Shown in pieces: positions 1-6,969 of a stretch of 64,000 nucleotides of DNA. Source of the DNA: Propionibacteriaceae bacterium. Lineage in GTDB: Bacteria; Actinomycetota; Actinomycetes; Propionibacteriales; Propionibacteriaceae. Where the stretch lies: assembly GCA_031271975.1 (NCBI GenBank), contig JAISUR010000023.1:1-64000 (forward strand), read 5' to 3'. The position numbers were made by a program, and so were the translations under genes. Numbering within the stretch: the stretch's first letter is position 1; each line of letters starts with the position of its first letter. A model generated the notes under the pieces. That model was given only the letters and a program-made list of their open reading frames with translations, made no database searches and had not been told where the DNA came from.

Positions 1-15
1 CACACCCCCCACCCC

Positions 16-60
16 GTCATCCCGGACTTGTTCCGGGACCTTCGCACGAAGTGCGACATC
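16..60. repeat. Palindromic repeat, left-end copy
   Basis: Left part of the repeat family found throughout the window: a GTCAT start, the hairpin CCCGGACTTGTTCCGGG, then a second small hairpin around GCACGAAGTGC. It ends about 10 bp before the ATG of the next gene, so that gene's 5' region is made of repeat. Confidence 0.85.
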
Positions 61-70
61 GTCGCAGACG

Positions 71-1171
71 ATGGCCACCGCCACGACGCTGACCCAGTCC
101 TTTCTCCCCCGCCCCCGCCTCCTGATCTTCGGCGCGATCGAACTGGCCGAAACCGTGGCCGCCCTGGGCCGCCTGCTCGGCTATCGCGTAACGGTCGTCG
201 ACGCCCGGCCGGCGTTCGCCGACCCGGCTCGCGTCCCGTCCGCCGACGAGGTGGCGCGCGATTGGCCCGACAACTACCTGGACACCGCACCAACCGATTC
301 CCGCACCGTCATCGTCTCGCTGCTGCATGACGAGAAGTTCGAGATCCCCGCACTGCTCAAAGCTTTGCGGCTGGATGTGGCTTATGTGGGCGCGATGGGC
401 TCGCGCCGGACGAACGCGAAACGGTTGGAAGCGCTGCGCGCCGCTGGCTTGGCGGAGCCGGAAATCGCCCGCCTGCACGCCCCGATCGGCCTGGACTTGG
501 GCGGCCGCGGCGCCGGCGAGTTGGCCGTCTCCATCTTCGCCGAAGTGATCGCGGAGGCCAACGGCCGCAGCGGCCAACCCCTGACCGGAGGCGACATGCC
601 AATCCACCCGCGTGCGTCCATCCCCGGCGTGGTGTTGGCAGCCGGCGCGGGCACCCGGTACGGCAAACCCAAGGCCTTGGCGACCACTGACGGCAAGCCG
701 TGGGCCGCTCGGACTGCCGGCATCTTGGCCGCCGCCGGCTGCGACCCGGTCTACGTGGTGACGGGCGCGGCGGCGGATGAAACGGAAGCCACCCTGCCGC
801 CGCACGTCCGGCCAATCCGAGCCGCCGACTGGCAGCAAGGCTTGTCCGCATCGGTCCGCGCCGCCCTGGAAACGGTCAACGGCACGCTTCTGCTCACGCT
901 GGTCGATACCCCCGGCCTGACAGTGGCGGCGGTGCGGCGCGTTCTGGCCGCGTATTCGTCACCAACATCCCTGGCCAGGGCCAGCTATGAGGGCAATCCG
1001 GGTCACCCCGTCCTGATCGGCGCCCACCACATAGGGCGCATCCTGCCCACGCTGTCGGGCGACCGCGGAGCCGGCCCGTACTTGGCCGCCAACCACGCCA
1101 TGCTGGTCGAATGCGCAGATGTGGCCGACGGAACGGACATCGACACCGCCCCTCTCGTCATCCCGGACTAG
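71..1171 (+). CDS. XdhC Rossmann domain fused to a MobA-like nucleotidyltransferase
   Basis: The protein has 366 residues and two domains. Residues about 15-160 match the C-terminal Rossmann domain of XdhC/CoxI maturation factors, which hand molybdenum cofactor to xanthine-dehydrogenase-type enzymes; the FGAIELA turn and VTVVDARPAF are visible. Residues about 183-355 are a MobA/MocA-type nucleotidyltransferase with the signature LAAGAGTRYGKPK, expected to add CMP or GMP to molybdopterin. The usual N-terminal XdhC_CoxI domain is missing; the sequence upstream of the ATG is repeat, so that domain was lost or is encoded further upstream. The last residues (VIPD) and the TAG stop come from a palindromic repeat. 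Neighbouring moaC, moaE and mogA support a cofactor role. Start choice is tentative because no clear ribosome site is visible. Confidence 0.8.
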   Translation: MATATTLTQSFLPRPRLLIFGAIELAETVAALGRLLGYRVTVVDARPAFADPARVPSADEVARDWPDNYLDTAPTDSRTVIVSLLHDEKFEIPALLKALRLDVAYVGAMGSRRTNAKRLEALRAAGLAEPEIARLHAPIGLDLGGRGAGELAVSIFAEVIAEANGRSGQPLTGGDMPIHPRASIPGVVLAAGAGTRYGKPKALATTDGKPWAARTAGILAAAGCDPVYVVTGAAADETEATLPPHVRPIRAADWQQGLSASVRAALETVNGTLLLTLVDTPGLTVAAVRRVLAAYSSPTSLARASYEGNPGHPVLIGAHHIGRILPTLSGDRGAGPYLAANHAMLVECADVADGTDIDTAPLVIPD

Positions 1172-1269
1172 TTCCGGGATCTTGGGACGAAGTCCCATGC
1201 ACCCCACAGGGGTGCCCCTGGCGGGGCACACGGACTACGTCCGAGATGCCGGAACGAGCCCGGCATGAC
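1157..1269. repeat. Full-length composite palindromic repeat
   Basis: A complete 113 bp copy. It begins GTCATCCCGGAC and ends with the inverted counterpart GGCATGAC. Between the ends are successive short hairpins, including GGGACGAAGTCCC, a GCACCCC/GGGGTGC-type stem and CGGACTACGTCCG. It carries the TAG stop of the preceding gene (1169-1171), where the usual ACTTGT reads ACTAGT. It could also act as a transcription terminator before moaC. Confidence 0.85.
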
Positions 1270-1320
1270 GGGTTGGTGTTGTTCGCGATGACGGGTGGGG
1301 TTGTTCGCGGGTGCGTCCGA

Positions 1321-1326
1321 CATAAT
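1321..1326 (+). promoter_or_regulatory. -10 box of leaderless moaC promoter
   Basis: CATAAT lies 7 nt before the moaC ATG, so transcription should start at or next to the start codon. Confidence 0.55.
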
Positions 1327-1333
1327 TGGCCCC

Positions 1334-1804
1334 ATGGATCATCTGGATTCGGCCGGGCACGCCCGGATGGTGGATGTCTCCGGCAAGGACGTCACCAGGC
1401 GCTCGGCGACGGCGGAAGGATTCGTGTCGGTGTCCGCGACCGTCGTGGCGGCCCTGCGAGACGGGACCGTGCCCAAAGGCGACGTGTTCGCTGTCGCCCG
1501 CGCGGCCGGGATCGCGGCGGCCAAACGCACCCCCGACCTGTTACCGCTGGCACACGTCATCGGCGTCCACGGAGCCTCGGTTGATCTGGACCTGGGCGAC
1601 GCGGGTGTGCGGGTGACCGCCACCGTCACCGCCGTTGACCGCACCGGCGTCGAAATGGAGGCGTACACGGCCGTGTGCGTCGCCGCGCTGGCTATCGTGG
1701 ATATGGTGAAGGGCATCGACCGTACCGTGGCCATCACGGATGTGCGCCTTCTCGCCAAGAGCGGCGGCCGCACGGGTTCTTGGCATGCGGCTACCATTGA
1801 CTGA
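1334..1804 (+). CDS. moaC: Cyclic pyranopterin monophosphate synthase MoaC
   Basis: MoaC converts the 3',8-cyclo-GTP product of MoaA into cyclic pyranopterin monophosphate, the first stable intermediate of molybdenum cofactor synthesis, in the cytoplasm. The 156-residue product has the full family pattern: an HARMVDVSGKDVTRRSA-type N-terminus, LLPLAHVI, the EMEAYTAVCVAALAIVDMVK block containing the catalytic Lys-Asp region, and a Gly-Gly-rich C-terminus. The ATG at 1334 is preferred over an in-frame upstream start at 1295 because conserved sequence begins here and a CATAAT -10 box lies 7 nt upstream. moaE and mogA are on the other strand 2.6 kb away. moaA and moeA are not in the window. Confidence 0.95.
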   Translation: MDHLDSAGHARMVDVSGKDVTRRSATAEGFVSVSATVVAALRDGTVPKGDVFAVARAAGIAAAKRTPDLLPLAHVIGVHGASVDLDLGDAGVRVTATVTAVDRTGVEMEAYTAVCVAALAIVDMVKGIDRTVAITDVRLLAKSGGRTGSWHAATID

Positions 1805-1822
1805 AACGGCAAGGATGGGGCC

Positions 1823-2362
1823 ATGGCGTTAGATCAGCAGGTAGAGCAGGCCCGCACACTGCTCAAGGATGCGGGCAACGCGGCAGCCCGGGACTTCACT
1901 GAGCGTTACTACGCTCTTCGCAAACAAGCCAACATCATCTGTTGGCTCGCGACGGCGGGGGTGTTCGTGGTGATCCCCGCCCTCGGTTTCGTCCTCATGC
2001 ACATAGGCCAGTGGCAGTACGCCGAGAGGGTGCTCCAGATGACGCCGTACCTGTTGATCCTTGCCCCGCAGTACCTGTTAGGGGTAGTTGCCGGGATAGC
2101 GATCTTTGTCTTCGCCGTGGTCAAGGCCCGCTATCACTTCATCTGCTACCAGCTGTGCCGCTACCTGGACAGCGACGGATTGTCAGACGCCTGCCCGGAC
2201 GCCCGCGCGGCGGTGTCCACGCAGACCACCCAAGCGATGTTCCAGTTGAGCGCAGTGGGGCTGGGCGGCCTGCTGCTGGCCAGCGGCGCCATCTGGGCAG
2301 CGGTGCTGTTCGCCGCCATGGCCACCGCCCTCGACTGCGCCAAGAGCTCGAAATGCATGTAG
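1823..2362 (+). CDS. Small three-helix membrane protein of unknown function
   Basis: This 179-residue protein has a charged N-terminal stretch of about 35 residues followed by three hydrophobic segments: near residues 40-62 (ICWLATAGVFVVIPALGFVL), 74-98 and 140-165. I recognise no domain. It begins 18 bp after moaC and its last 10 bp overlap the start of the UbiA-family prenyltransferase gene, so the two are very likely translated together. A working idea is that it partners the prenyltransferase in the membrane; nothing in the sequence proves this. The start is preceded by AAGGA and an AAGGAT hexamer. Confidence 0.75.
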   Translation: MALDQQVEQARTLLKDAGNAAARDFTERYYALRKQANIICWLATAGVFVVIPALGFVLMHIGQWQYAERVLQMTPYLLILAPQYLLGVVAGIAIFVFAVVKARYHFICYQLCRYLDSDGLSDACPDARAAVSTQTTQAMFQLSAVGLGGLLLASGAIWAAVLFAAMATALDCAKSSKCM

Positions 2363-3459
2363 CTGCCCGCTACGCCACGCTGTGCTGGCGGTTCATCCGC
2401 ATCCACACGCTGCTGCTGATCTACCTGCACATGGTCTTCTTCTACCTGTGCTTGGAAATGCTCTGGCCCGAAGAACCCAACTGGCTGGGCATCCTGGGCG
2501 CTTTCGTGGCCATGGGGGCCGTCTACGCCAACGCCACCGCCGTCAACGACCTGTCCGACGAAGCAACGGACAGCCTTAACCTGTCCGGCGACAGCGATCG
2601 CCCGCTCGTGTCGGGCCAAGGCAGCAGGCGCGAAGTGTGGGGCGTGGCCTGGTTCGCCGCGGCGCTGGCGCTGGCTGCGAGCCTGCTGATCGGTTGGGAA
2701 ACGGCCGTGCTGACTGCGATCATGCTGGCGCTCAACTACGTCTATTCGATGCCGCCATTCCGCTTGAGCGGACGCGGCGTCGTGGCGCAGCTGCTGTTGC
2801 CGCTGGAATACGTCGTCTATCCCGCGATCCTGGTTTATGCGTTGCTGGGCAATGGCAACTTCAACGTGATCTACATCGTCGGTGACGCGGAGGGTGAAGC
2901 CGCCGCCGCCACGATGGGGTTCCGGGCGTCCTGGGGATACCTGGCGGTGATGCTCGCCATGTACGTGATCTTCATCGGCCGGCTATTCCTGAAGGACATA
3001 CGCGACGAGCACGGCGACCGCGCCACGGGGAAGCGGACTTTCACCGTGCGCCATAGCGCGCACGCGGCAATCATCCAGAGTGCGATCTGGACGGTCGCGG
3101 GGACGGTCGCCTTGAGCGTGCTGATGTTCCTCTACTACGACGTCAACCCTTGGGCGGTGTTCGGCTTCTGCGCGCTGTCGCTGGCCGGGCAACTCCTGGC
3201 GCTGGTCCAGTGCGACCGCGAATCCAACCTCGCCGCCAAAGTGCGCTACACCGGCATCTACAGCCGCTGGATCTCGATGAAGATCTTCTTCTACATCGTG
3301 CTGATGATCCTGGCGACCTACCACCTGGAACCCTGGACAGAAGCCATCGTGCTGCTGGGAACGGTAGTGATGGTCGTCTGCAATGTGTTCACCCTCTACG
3401 CAGGCGTCCGCGCGGTCAAGCCCACGTCGCCCTGGGCACCCCCACCTGCGTCATCCTGA
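2353..3459 (+). CDS. UbiA-family prenyltransferase
   Basis: Integral membrane enzyme of the UbiA superfamily, which moves a polyprenyl group from its diphosphate to an aromatic or lipid acceptor. The two Asp-rich motifs that bind Mg-diphosphate are present: NDLSDEATD from Asn65 followed by DRPLVSG, and KDIRDEHGD from Lys214. About nine hydrophobic segments fill the 368 residues. The ATG at 2353 overlaps the previous gene by 10 bp; the open frame extends further upstream only as an antisense-like shadow. The acceptor is not predictable: menaquinone (MenA), decaprenyl-phosphoribose and other lipids are all made by this family, and no diagnostic neighbour is present. It converges with the next gene with no gap. 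Confidence 0.85.
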   Translation: MHVAARYATLCWRFIRIHTLLLIYLHMVFFYLCLEMLWPEEPNWLGILGAFVAMGAVYANATAVNDLSDEATDSLNLSGDSDRPLVSGQGSRREVWGVAWFAAALALAASLLIGWETAVLTAIMLALNYVYSMPPFRLSGRGVVAQLLLPLEYVVYPAILVYALLGNGNFNVIYIVGDAEGEAAAATMGFRASWGYLAVMLAMYVIFIGRLFLKDIRDEHGDRATGKRTFTVRHSAHAAIIQSAIWTVAGTVALSVLMFLYYDVNPWAVFGFCALSLAGQLLALVQCDRESNLAAKVRYTGIYSRWISMKIFFYIVLMILATYHLEPWTEAIVLLGTVVMVVCNVFTLYAGVRAVKPTSPWAPPPASS

Positions 3460-3972
3460 CTACCTGAAAAGTCCGGCGAAGGCCGCCGCCAGAGCCTCCA
3501 AGCTCTCCTCGAACGACCCACCCGTGTCCACGACGGCGTCCGCCCGGGCTCGCCCGGCTTCGATCTCGGCGGCCAGCGCGGCCGCGTCCGCCCGGTCGGC
3601 GTCGCCGCGTTCAGTGAGCCGGGTTTGCAACACCTGGACGGGGGCCTCCAGCTGGACCACTTTCGCGTCCGGGAAGAACTCGGCGAACGCATCCAGCACG
3701 AACACCCGGAGCAACACCACCGGGACCCGGCCGTCCGCGGCGAACGGCGCCAGCCCGTAGCGCGCGCCGAACACGTCGACCGTGCCCAAGAACTCAGTCT
3801 GCTCGAACTGCTCGTCGGTGACGAAAATGTGCGTGTCTGACTCCGCGGGCCGGGCCGGGCGCGTGGTGTGGGTGCGGATCAACTCGAAATCCGGATGGCG
3901 CCGCACAAACTCCCGCACGAGGGTGCTCTTCCCCGCCCCGCTGGGCCCGATGACCACGATGCAGTGTGTCAC
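3460..3972 (-). CDS. Guanylate-kinase-like P-loop protein in the moaE-mogA operon
   Basis: The 170-residue protein looks like a guanylate kinase or PhnN-type kinase. It has a Walker A loop IGPSGAGKST near residue 8, then the guanylate-kinase HTTRPARPAES and FVTDEQF blocks and a VDVFGARYGL segment matching the nucleotide-binding region. GTG at 3972 is chosen because it forms a GTGA overlap with the moaE stop; a longer in-frame start would lie inside moaE. It is the last gene of a tightly coupled mogA-moaE operon. A true Gmk for GMP phosphorylation is possible, but the location suggests a role tied to molybdenum cofactor or its nucleotide form. No such role is established to my knowledge. Confidence 0.75.
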   Translation of the reverse strand: MTHCIVVIGPSGAGKSTLVREFVRRHPDFELIRTHTTRPARPAESDTHIFVTDEQFEQTEFLGTVDVFGARYGLAPFAADGRVPVVLLRVFVLDAFAEFFPDAKVVQLEAPVQVLQTRLTERGDADRADAAALAAEIEAGRARADAVVDTGGSFEESLEALAAAFAGLFR

Positions 3973-4397
3973 AGGCCCTGCCAGTTGCTCGCGCCCTGGG
4001 CGTCGTATTGCTTCTTCCACACGGGCAGGTTGTGTTTGACCGTCTCCACCACGCGCTGGCAAGCCGCGAAGGCCAACTCGCGGTGCGGCGCCGACGCCGC
4101 GACCACGAAGGCCACCTCGCCCACGCCAAGGGCCCCGATGCGATGTGCGGCGGCCACGTGCGCCACACCATCTGGATCCACTTGCCGCAACGCCTCGTCG
4201 ATCAGCTCGCGCAGCCGCTCCCCAGCGGTGGGATGGCAGGAATACTCCAACGCGACGACTTCGCCGGCGGCGTGCCGGTCGTTGTTGCGCACATGGCCGA
4301 TGAACACGTTCGTCGCGCCCGCTTCCCGGCGGCGCACCAACTCCAGCAGGGCCGCCACGTCGATGGGTTCTGCGGTGATTTCGGCTGCCAGGATCAT
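3969..4397 (-). CDS. moaE: Molybdopterin synthase catalytic subunit MoaE
   Basis: MoaE is the large subunit of molybdopterin synthase. It takes sulfur from thiocarboxylated MoaD and builds the dithiolene of molybdopterin. The 142 residues contain ATNVFIGHVRNND, the HRIGALGVGE loop and the active-site block PVWKKQ, where most relatives have PVWKKE. The ATG at 4397 overlaps the mogA stop as ATGA, which fixes the start; the longer open frame upstream is a shadow of mogA. The partner MoaD is not in the window. Confidence 0.93.
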   Translation of the reverse strand: MILAAEITAEPIDVAALLELVRRREAGATNVFIGHVRNNDRHAAGEVVALEYSCHPTAGERLRELIDEALRQVDPDGVAHVAAAHRIGALGVGEVAFVVAASAPHRELAFAACQRVVETVKHNLPVWKKQYDAQGASNWQGL

Positions 4398-4849
4398 GTG
4401 TGATCGCCCCCGCGCAACTGCTCCAGAATGTGCGCCGTGAACGGCAGTACGACTTGGATGCCTTCCCGCGCCGCAGACGGCTTGCCGGGCAGGTTCACGA
4501 TCAGCGTCCGGCCGACTACGCCAGCGATCCCGCGCCCGAGGGCTGCGCGCGGCGAGGCGGCCACCAGCAGTTGCGGGATGCCGGGTAGCTCTTTGGCGAT
4601 GACCTGACGGGTCCCTTCCGGCGTCTCGTCTCGCGGTCCGACGCCGGTGCCGCCCGTGGTCACGATGAGGTCGAACCCGGCTGCCAGCGCACTGAGCAGC
4701 GCCTGGGCGACGTTGGCTTCGCCGTCTGGGCACAGCCCCGTTTCCACGTCGAACCCGGCCAACTCGGCAGCGACAGCCGGCCCGGAAGCATCTTCGCGCT
4801 CCCCTGCGGAGCAGCGGTCAGAGACCGTCAGGACGTATGCGCGCGGCAT
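4394..4849 (-). CDS. mogA: Molybdopterin adenylyltransferase, MogA/MoaB family
   Basis: This enzyme activates molybdopterin by adenylylation before metal insertion by MoeA. The 151-residue protein carries VLTVSDRCSAGEREDASGP at the start, the nucleotide-binding loop TTGGTGVGPRDETPEGT and the NLPGKP motif. It is the first gene of a three-gene operon (mogA, moaE, guanylate-kinase-like) coupled by 4-bp overlaps. A GACAAT hexamer 6 nt upstream of the ATG suggests a leaderless transcript. MogA and MoaB types cannot be separated with certainty by eye. Confidence 0.92.
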   Translation of the reverse strand: MPRAYVLTVSDRCSAGEREDASGPAVAAELAGFDVETGLCPDGEANVAQALLSALAAGFDLIVTTGGTGVGPRDETPEGTRQVIAKELPGIPQLLVAASPRAALGRGIAGVVGRTLIVNLPGKPSAAREGIQVVLPFTAHILEQLRGGDHT

Positions 4850-4855
4850 GGCCCC

Positions 4856-4861
4856 ATTGTC
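4856..4861 (-). promoter_or_regulatory. -10 box of leaderless mogA operon promoter
   Basis: GACAAT on the minus strand, separated from the mogA ATG by 6 nt (GGGGCC). No ribosome binding site is visible in the gap. Confidence 0.5.
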
Positions 4862-4867
4862 GCATGG

Positions 4868-6373
4868 TCAGCTTTCACCCTGGCTGGCTCCCGCGAAGTG
4901 GAAGGTGGCTTCCGTCTCGATCTTGGGCTCGGGCCAACGCTGGGTGATGGCCTTCTCCGCCGTGAAGAACTTGACGCCTTCAGGGCCGTAGATCTTCGAC
5001 TCCCCGAAGAACGAATCCTGCCAGCCACCGAACGAGTGATAGGCCACCGGCACGGGGATCGGAACGTTGATGCCGATCATGCCGACGGGGATCTCGCGGG
5101 TGAACTTGCGGGCCGCGTAGCCGGACGACGTGAACAAGGCCGCGCCGTTGCCGTACGGGTTGTTCTGGATCAGCGAAATGCCCTCTTCCAGATCCTTGAT
5201 GCGCAGCACCACGAGCACCGGCCCGAAGATCTCTTCGACGTACGCCCGCATGTCGAGCGTCACTTTGTCGACGATCGTGGGTCCGGTGAAGAAGCCGTTG
5301 GGTCGGTCTGCCGGACGCCAGCCGCGGCCGTCCAGCAGCACTTCCGCGCCCGCCGCTTCGGCCTCGGTCACGATCTGCTCGATCCGGTCCCGCTCGCTCG
5401 CGGTGATGATCGCGCCCATGTCCGCGCCGGGCGTCATGCCGTCGGCCACAAGCACCTTCTTGGACTTCTCCATCACCAAGTCGATGAACTGGTCGGCCAC
5501 CGACTCCTCGACGCAGATCACCGGGAGGGCCATGCAGCGCTCGCCGGCGGCGCCGAACGCGGCAGCGACGGTGTTGGCGGCTGCGAAGTCCAGATCGGCG
5601 TCGGCCAGCACGATGCCGTGGTTCTTGGCGCCCGACATGGCCTGGACGCGCTTGCCGTGCGCCGCGCCGATCTCGTGCAACTCCTTGCCGACCGGGGTCG
5701 AGCCCACGAACGACAGCGACTTGATGTCGGGATGCGTCTCCAGGATCGCGACGACGTGGCGGTCGCCCTGCACGACGTTGAACACGCCGTCGGGAAGCCC
5801 GGCTTCCTGCCACAGCTTGGCGATTTCGATGGAGGGGGACGGATCGGCCTTGGCCGGCTTGAGCACGAACGTGTTGCCGCAGGCGATGGCGACCGGGGCC
5901 ATCCACATGGGGCACATCACCGGGAAGTTGAACGGAGTGACACCGCCGCACACGCCCAACGGCTCGCGGTTGGTGTAGATGTCCAGCGCGCTGGACGCCT
6001 GCATCGTGTACTCGCCTTTGAGCAGCTCGGGGATGCCGCAGACGTACTCGACGACGTCGAGCGCGCGGCCAACCTCGCCTTGCGCGTCGGAGAAGACCTT
6101 GCCATGCTCGCGCACGATGATCTCGGCGATGCGGTCGGTGTTGGCCTTCAGCAGCTCCCGGAAATTGAACAGCACGGCCGTGCGGCGGCCGAGCGACATC
6201 TCGGACCACTTGACATATGCCGTCTTGGCGGCGGTGATGGCCTGCTCCACGAGCTCCGGCGTCGCCAACTCCGCCTGGCCGATCTGCTCTCCGGTGGCCG
6301 GATTGTAAATGGGGGACATGCCACGCCCACCCGTGACGATCTGTCCATTGATGAAATGGGAAACGGTGTACAT
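4868..6373 (-). CDS. mmsA: Methylmalonate-semialdehyde dehydrogenase (acylating)
   Basis: CoA-dependent aldehyde dehydrogenase of the MmsA/IolA type, which converts methylmalonate or malonate semialdehyde to propionyl- or acetyl-CoA in valine, pyrimidine and myo-inositol breakdown. The 501 residues show the family's opening (HFINGQ, NPATGEQIG), the NAD-binding FVGSTPVGKE segment, the catalytic Cys280 in GAAGERCMAL, and the C-terminal PVAYHSFGGWQDS stretch. ATG 6373 follows an AGGAG ribosome site; the longer open frame reads into repeat DNA and is rejected. No other inositol or valine genes lie nearby, so the in vivo substrate is open. A palindrome over the putative -35 region suggests repression or activation by a dedicated regulator. 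Confidence 0.93.
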   Translation of the reverse strand: MYTVSHFINGQIVTGGRGMSPIYNPATGEQIGQAELATPELVEQAITAAKTAYVKWSEMSLGRRTAVLFNFRELLKANTDRIAEIIVREHGKVFSDAQGEVGRALDVVEYVCGIPELLKGEYTMQASSALDIYTNREPLGVCGGVTPFNFPVMCPMWMAPVAIACGNTFVLKPAKADPSPSIEIAKLWQEAGLPDGVFNVVQGDRHVVAILETHPDIKSLSFVGSTPVGKELHEIGAAHGKRVQAMSGAKNHGIVLADADLDFAAANTVAAAFGAAGERCMALPVICVEESVADQFIDLVMEKSKKVLVADGMTPGADMGAIITASERDRIEQIVTEAEAAGAEVLLDGRGWRPADRPNGFFTGPTIVDKVTLDMRAYVEEIFGPVLVVLRIKDLEEGISLIQNNPYGNGAALFTSSGYAARKFTREIPVGMIGINVPIPVPVAYHSFGGWQDSFFGESKIYGPEGVKFFTAEKAITQRWPEPKIETEATFHFAGASQGES

Positions 6374-6459
6374 CTGCGACTCCTCTGTAGACCGACGCTG
6401 GCCATTTACAGCCGAATTATCGACTATCTGAGGACATTCTTCTCCCCCAGGAGCCGCCA

Positions 6460-6479
6460 TGTCAACATATGTCTTGACA
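6460..6479 (-). promoter_or_regulatory. Palindromic operator over putative mmsA -35 box
   Basis: Perfect inverted repeat TGTCAA-N8-TTGACA. On the minus strand its inner arm reads TTGACA, a consensus -35, followed after 18 nt by AAGAAT as a possible -10. It lies about 90 bp before the mmsA ATG. A repressor bound here would block the promoter. The cognate regulator is not evident in the window. Confidence 0.5.
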
Positions 6480-6520
6480 TACGAACAAAGGGGCGATGGA
6501 CTGGGGCGATCAACCCTCCC

Positions 6521-6964
6521 GTCATGCCGGACTTGTTCCGGCGTTCCCCTCCCCGCCATGCCGGACCTGTTCCAGCGTTCCCCCCCGTCATGCCGGACCT
6601 GTTCCAGCGTTCCCCTCCGACATGCCGGACCTGTTCCAGCGTTCCCCTCCCCGTCATGCCGGACTTGTTCCAGCGTTCCCCTCCCCGTCATGCCGGACTT
6701 GTTCCGGCATCTTGGGACGTAGTCCCATGCACCCCGAAGGGGTGCCCCTTGGCGGGGCACACGGACTACGTCCGAGATCCCGGAACAGGTCCGGGATGAC
6801 GCACGCACTGTGGCAAGCGGTGCCCCCTCAGCGGGGCACACGGACTACGTCCGAGATCGCAGAACACCACCCCACAAAGTTCTTCGATACTTTGCGGGGA
6901 CCCCGGAACACCACCCCACAAAGTTCTTCGATACTTTGCGGGGACCCCGGAACAGGGCCGGGAT
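6521..6964. repeat. Palindromic repeat array (tandem half-units, full copy, 44-bp duplication)
   Basis: This fills most of the 596 bp gap between nhaP2 and mmsA. Six repeat left ends start at 6521, 6555, 6587, 6619, 6653 and 6687, so the period is 32-34 bp; each holds a GCCGGACYTGTTCC core. The last runs into a full element (6687-6800). A partial right half follows, then two identical 44-bp units (6863-6906 and 6907-6950) that each contain the hairpin arms CCCCACAAAG and CTTTGCGGGG. No credible gene is present; open frames here are repeat translations. Confidence 0.9.
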
Positions 6965-6969
6965 GGCGA

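Noticed and set aside
4898-6799. 633-residue plus-strand open frame opposite mmsA
   Set aside because: Shadow of the mmsA coding strand in GC-rich DNA; composition is His/Arg/Asp-rich with no domain, and mmsA is intact with a ribosome site.
6374-6841. N-terminal extension of mmsA through the repeat array
   Set aside because: Would translate tandem repeat DNA and lacks similarity to dehydrogenases; the AGGAG site and conserved start are at 6373.
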